Shown piece by piece: positions 26,340-28,100 of a stretch of DNA of 28,100 nucleotides (position 1 is its first letter; each line of letters opens with the position of its first letter). The DNA comes from Vitrella brassicaformis (lineage: Eukaryota; Sar; Vitrellaceae): contig CDMY01000714.1 of NCBI GenBank assembly GCA_001179505.1, positions 1-28,100 of the forward strand, in the 5' to 3' direction. The translations under genes and the position numbers were made by a program. The notes under the pieces were generated by a model. It had not been told where the DNA came from and made no database searches. It saw nothing but the letters and a program-made list of their open reading frames with translations.

Positions 26340-27239
26340 ATTAGCGACCGCAGGGGTGGCTGGCTTGCACGTGTCTGTTTGTTTGTCCTTCGGGAGGATG
26401 CATGTATGTGTACGGGTGGTGGAAGGGTATTTATGATATGTATGCTCGGGTGCATTTTCTATTGACGAATAGACGCACACCGTGCCCATCAGTGACTGAA
26501 ATGGATGCTCTGTACGGCTGGGGTGTTTTTCGAATGAGTGACTCTACCTACTGAGTGTTTGTTGTTTGCATCTGCATGTTTGTGTTGGACCAAGCTTGGC
26601 TACGGCTGTGGCAAAGACGTGACGTACATCTTATTCAAAAGGAGCACAGTCATCAGTGTCTGTATTCTGGGTGCTTGGACGCCCTTATTCAAAAAGGGCG
26701 GTACCAAGGTGTGCCTGAAATGGTTCAATCAGTCACCGAGTGAGAATGCAAGCAAGTCGCTCGTTGGGAAGGTGATGACATTCATCTGCGAGGCGCCTTT
26801 ATTCATCACTGTATCGCTGGGAGTAAAAGCGCAAAGAGTATCCCGAGAGTCGCAGCCCGACCCGTGCGACTCTCCCAGACTTGACGTCAATTAGACCAGC
26901 ATTGACAGATAGCCGACTGAGCGACTGGAGGGCGCGGATGTTTGCTCGATTGCTTGTTGGCTCTGTTGCTTGTCCGTGTTTTGCTGTTGAATGCATACCG
27001 CTTCACACCTGATTTGCACGACAAATTTTTTGAACGACTTCTTACCTGCAGGCGAGGGCGGAAGATAGGGGAGGAGAACAATGAAGATAGGGGAGGATCT
27101 CATCTACAGAGTTACGGACTCTGGCAGCTCAGACATCGAGTCGTCTCTGTATGTATTCGAGTGAATACGTCGAGTGGGACGGGTCTAGGCTTGGAGACAA
27201 ATTCGAACCAAACAAAGCAAGGGAAGACAAAAGAAACAC
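26340..27239. other. Gene-free stretch with short direct repeats
   Basis: Follows the stop of the low-complexity gene. It contains scattered copies of TTATTCAAAA (about 26631 and 26685) and a doubled GAAGATAGGGGAGGA (about 27060-27097). No credible gene on either strand. Confidence 0.5.
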
Positions 27240-27520
27240 AACCATACAAAGCAAGGAACAACGCTCGTCCACTGCAACCAACAGCACATATGGAACACAC
27301 ACATGCATCTCACGCACTGCATAAGTAGGCACAACCAAGCATGAGACATGCATTGCAATGCACACGGTAACCAGATCTCCAGATCCAGCAGCCACCTGAG
27401 TGACTACACAGCATCTGGATCTGGATCCGGATGACGAATTGGATGGGAGACGCGCTGGCCCTCCGTGGCCCTCTGGGAGCCGCAGCGCGTTGTGCACGAC
27501 TCGCCCCCGTGGGCCAGTCC
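27240..27520 (-). repeat. Fragment of the A/B dispersed repeat, copy C
   Basis: Two blocks match copy B in the same orientation and order: AACGCTCGTCCACTGCAACC (B at about 23145) and ACGCGCTGGCCCTCCGTGGC (B at about 23334), the latter also present inverted in copy A near 1040-1065. Only the end distal to the retroelement-like frame is retained. Confidence 0.7.
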
Positions 27521-28070
27521 GCCCACCCCGCCCGTCGGTAGTGGGAAGATGGCAGAAGAGAAGTAAGGCATGTAAGTGAATCGCCGATAGCCCAGTTCGC
27601 GTGTTCGCCTTCGTATGCTGGATTTCCTCAGGCAAATCAAATCAGGCAAATTCTTCCTAGTGCCCAATTTGCGCCTTTAAGAAACAACGCGTGCGGTCAG
27701 ACAAAAGGTTCGATCACGATCGTTTGGAAGTGAAAAGGGGACACGGTTGGGGTTATGTGTTGCTTCCAGTACTACAGACACGTTAATATGTCGAGAAGCT
27801 TCGTGTTTTTTGTAAGAATAGGTGGGCCATGTAAGAATAGGTGGGAGAGAGTCGGGGAGAATGGTGAAGAGAGGATCTGCCGGGCGGTCAGTCCCGGATA
27901 AAGGATTACGTCAATGCAACGTAAGGTCTGTGGATTTTGTGGAGAGTCCACGTAGGACATGTAGTATGCGTCAGTCCATTCTGTCTGACGTCCTGTCCGC
28001 CATGGCCTGTCTCATGGAACGGACAAAGACTCAACAGCCGTCCTGTCTCACAGATCAGTGGATCGTCGGT
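27521..28070. other. Gene-free stretch
   Basis: No supported gene. GTAAGAATAGGTGGG is repeated at 27812 and 27831 (19-bp spacing). A plus-strand frame at 27822-28076 has no family resemblance. Confidence 0.5.
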
Positions 28071-28075
28071 CTATG

Positions 28076-28100
28076 AACCCTAGACCCTAAACCCTGGACC
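28076..28100. repeat. Degenerate CCCTAAA telomere-like units at right edge
   Basis: The last bases read AACCCTAGACCCTAAACCCTGG: three successive heptamers of which one is the perfect plant/alveolate-type CCCTAAA. This may be an interstitial telomeric tract or the start of a subtelomere; the window ends inside it. Confidence 0.5.

Overview
This window is nuclear DNA from a eukaryotic microbe. The genes are broken into many exons by short introns (mostly 57-106 bp, canonical GT..AG), and the reading frame and family homology continue across the splice junctions. The gene set is a spliceosomal helicase, a TMEM145/GPR180-type seven-helix protein, a FAM227-like protein, a GH81-type glucanase and a eukaryotic-type arylsulfotransferase. 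Together with degenerate CCCTAAA-type telomere-like units at the right edge, this suits a free-living protist. A chromerid-like alveolate alga is my best guess, but the sequence alone does not prove it.

Layout. 1-1240 is a degenerate repeat (copy A). 1897-3625 (minus) is a FAM227-like gene. 3923-6337 (minus) is a TMEM145/GPR180-like 7TM gene. A 229-bp divergent promoter region separates it from a 14-exon GH81 gene on plus (6567-10643). 10757-11141 (minus) may hold a very small coiled-coil gene. 11369-16658 (minus) is an 18-exon PRP16/DHX38 helicase whose frame closes exactly at 1304 residues. 16947-19885 (minus) is a secreted arylsulfotransferase-family gene. A 537-bp divergent spacer follows, then a 9-exon secreted Cys/His-rich protein on plus (20423-21916). 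21917-25000 is repeat-rich: short tandem duplications, then copy B, an inverted relative of copy A. 25098-26339 is a single-exon gene for a disordered protein with a possible N-terminal acylation signal. 26340-28100 has no convincing gene; it holds a third repeat fragment (copy C) and ends in telomere-like units.

How the genes relate. No operon-like logic is expected. PRP16 works in the second step of splicing, in line with the intron-rich genes around it. GH81, the arylsulfotransferase, the Cys/His-rich protein and the TMEM145-like protein all start with a signal peptide or signal anchor, so half the window encodes secretory-pathway products. GH81 and PRP16 each have an AAACCCTAA box in the same orientation shortly before the start codon.

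The strongest leads are the apparently catalytically degenerate GH81 protein, the unrecognised secreted Cys/His-rich protein built on phase-1 exons, the arylsulfotransferase with an N-terminal Ig-like domain, the possible dual-acylation start of the 25098 gene, and the A/B/C repeat family, which carries remnants of a retroelement-like reading frame.
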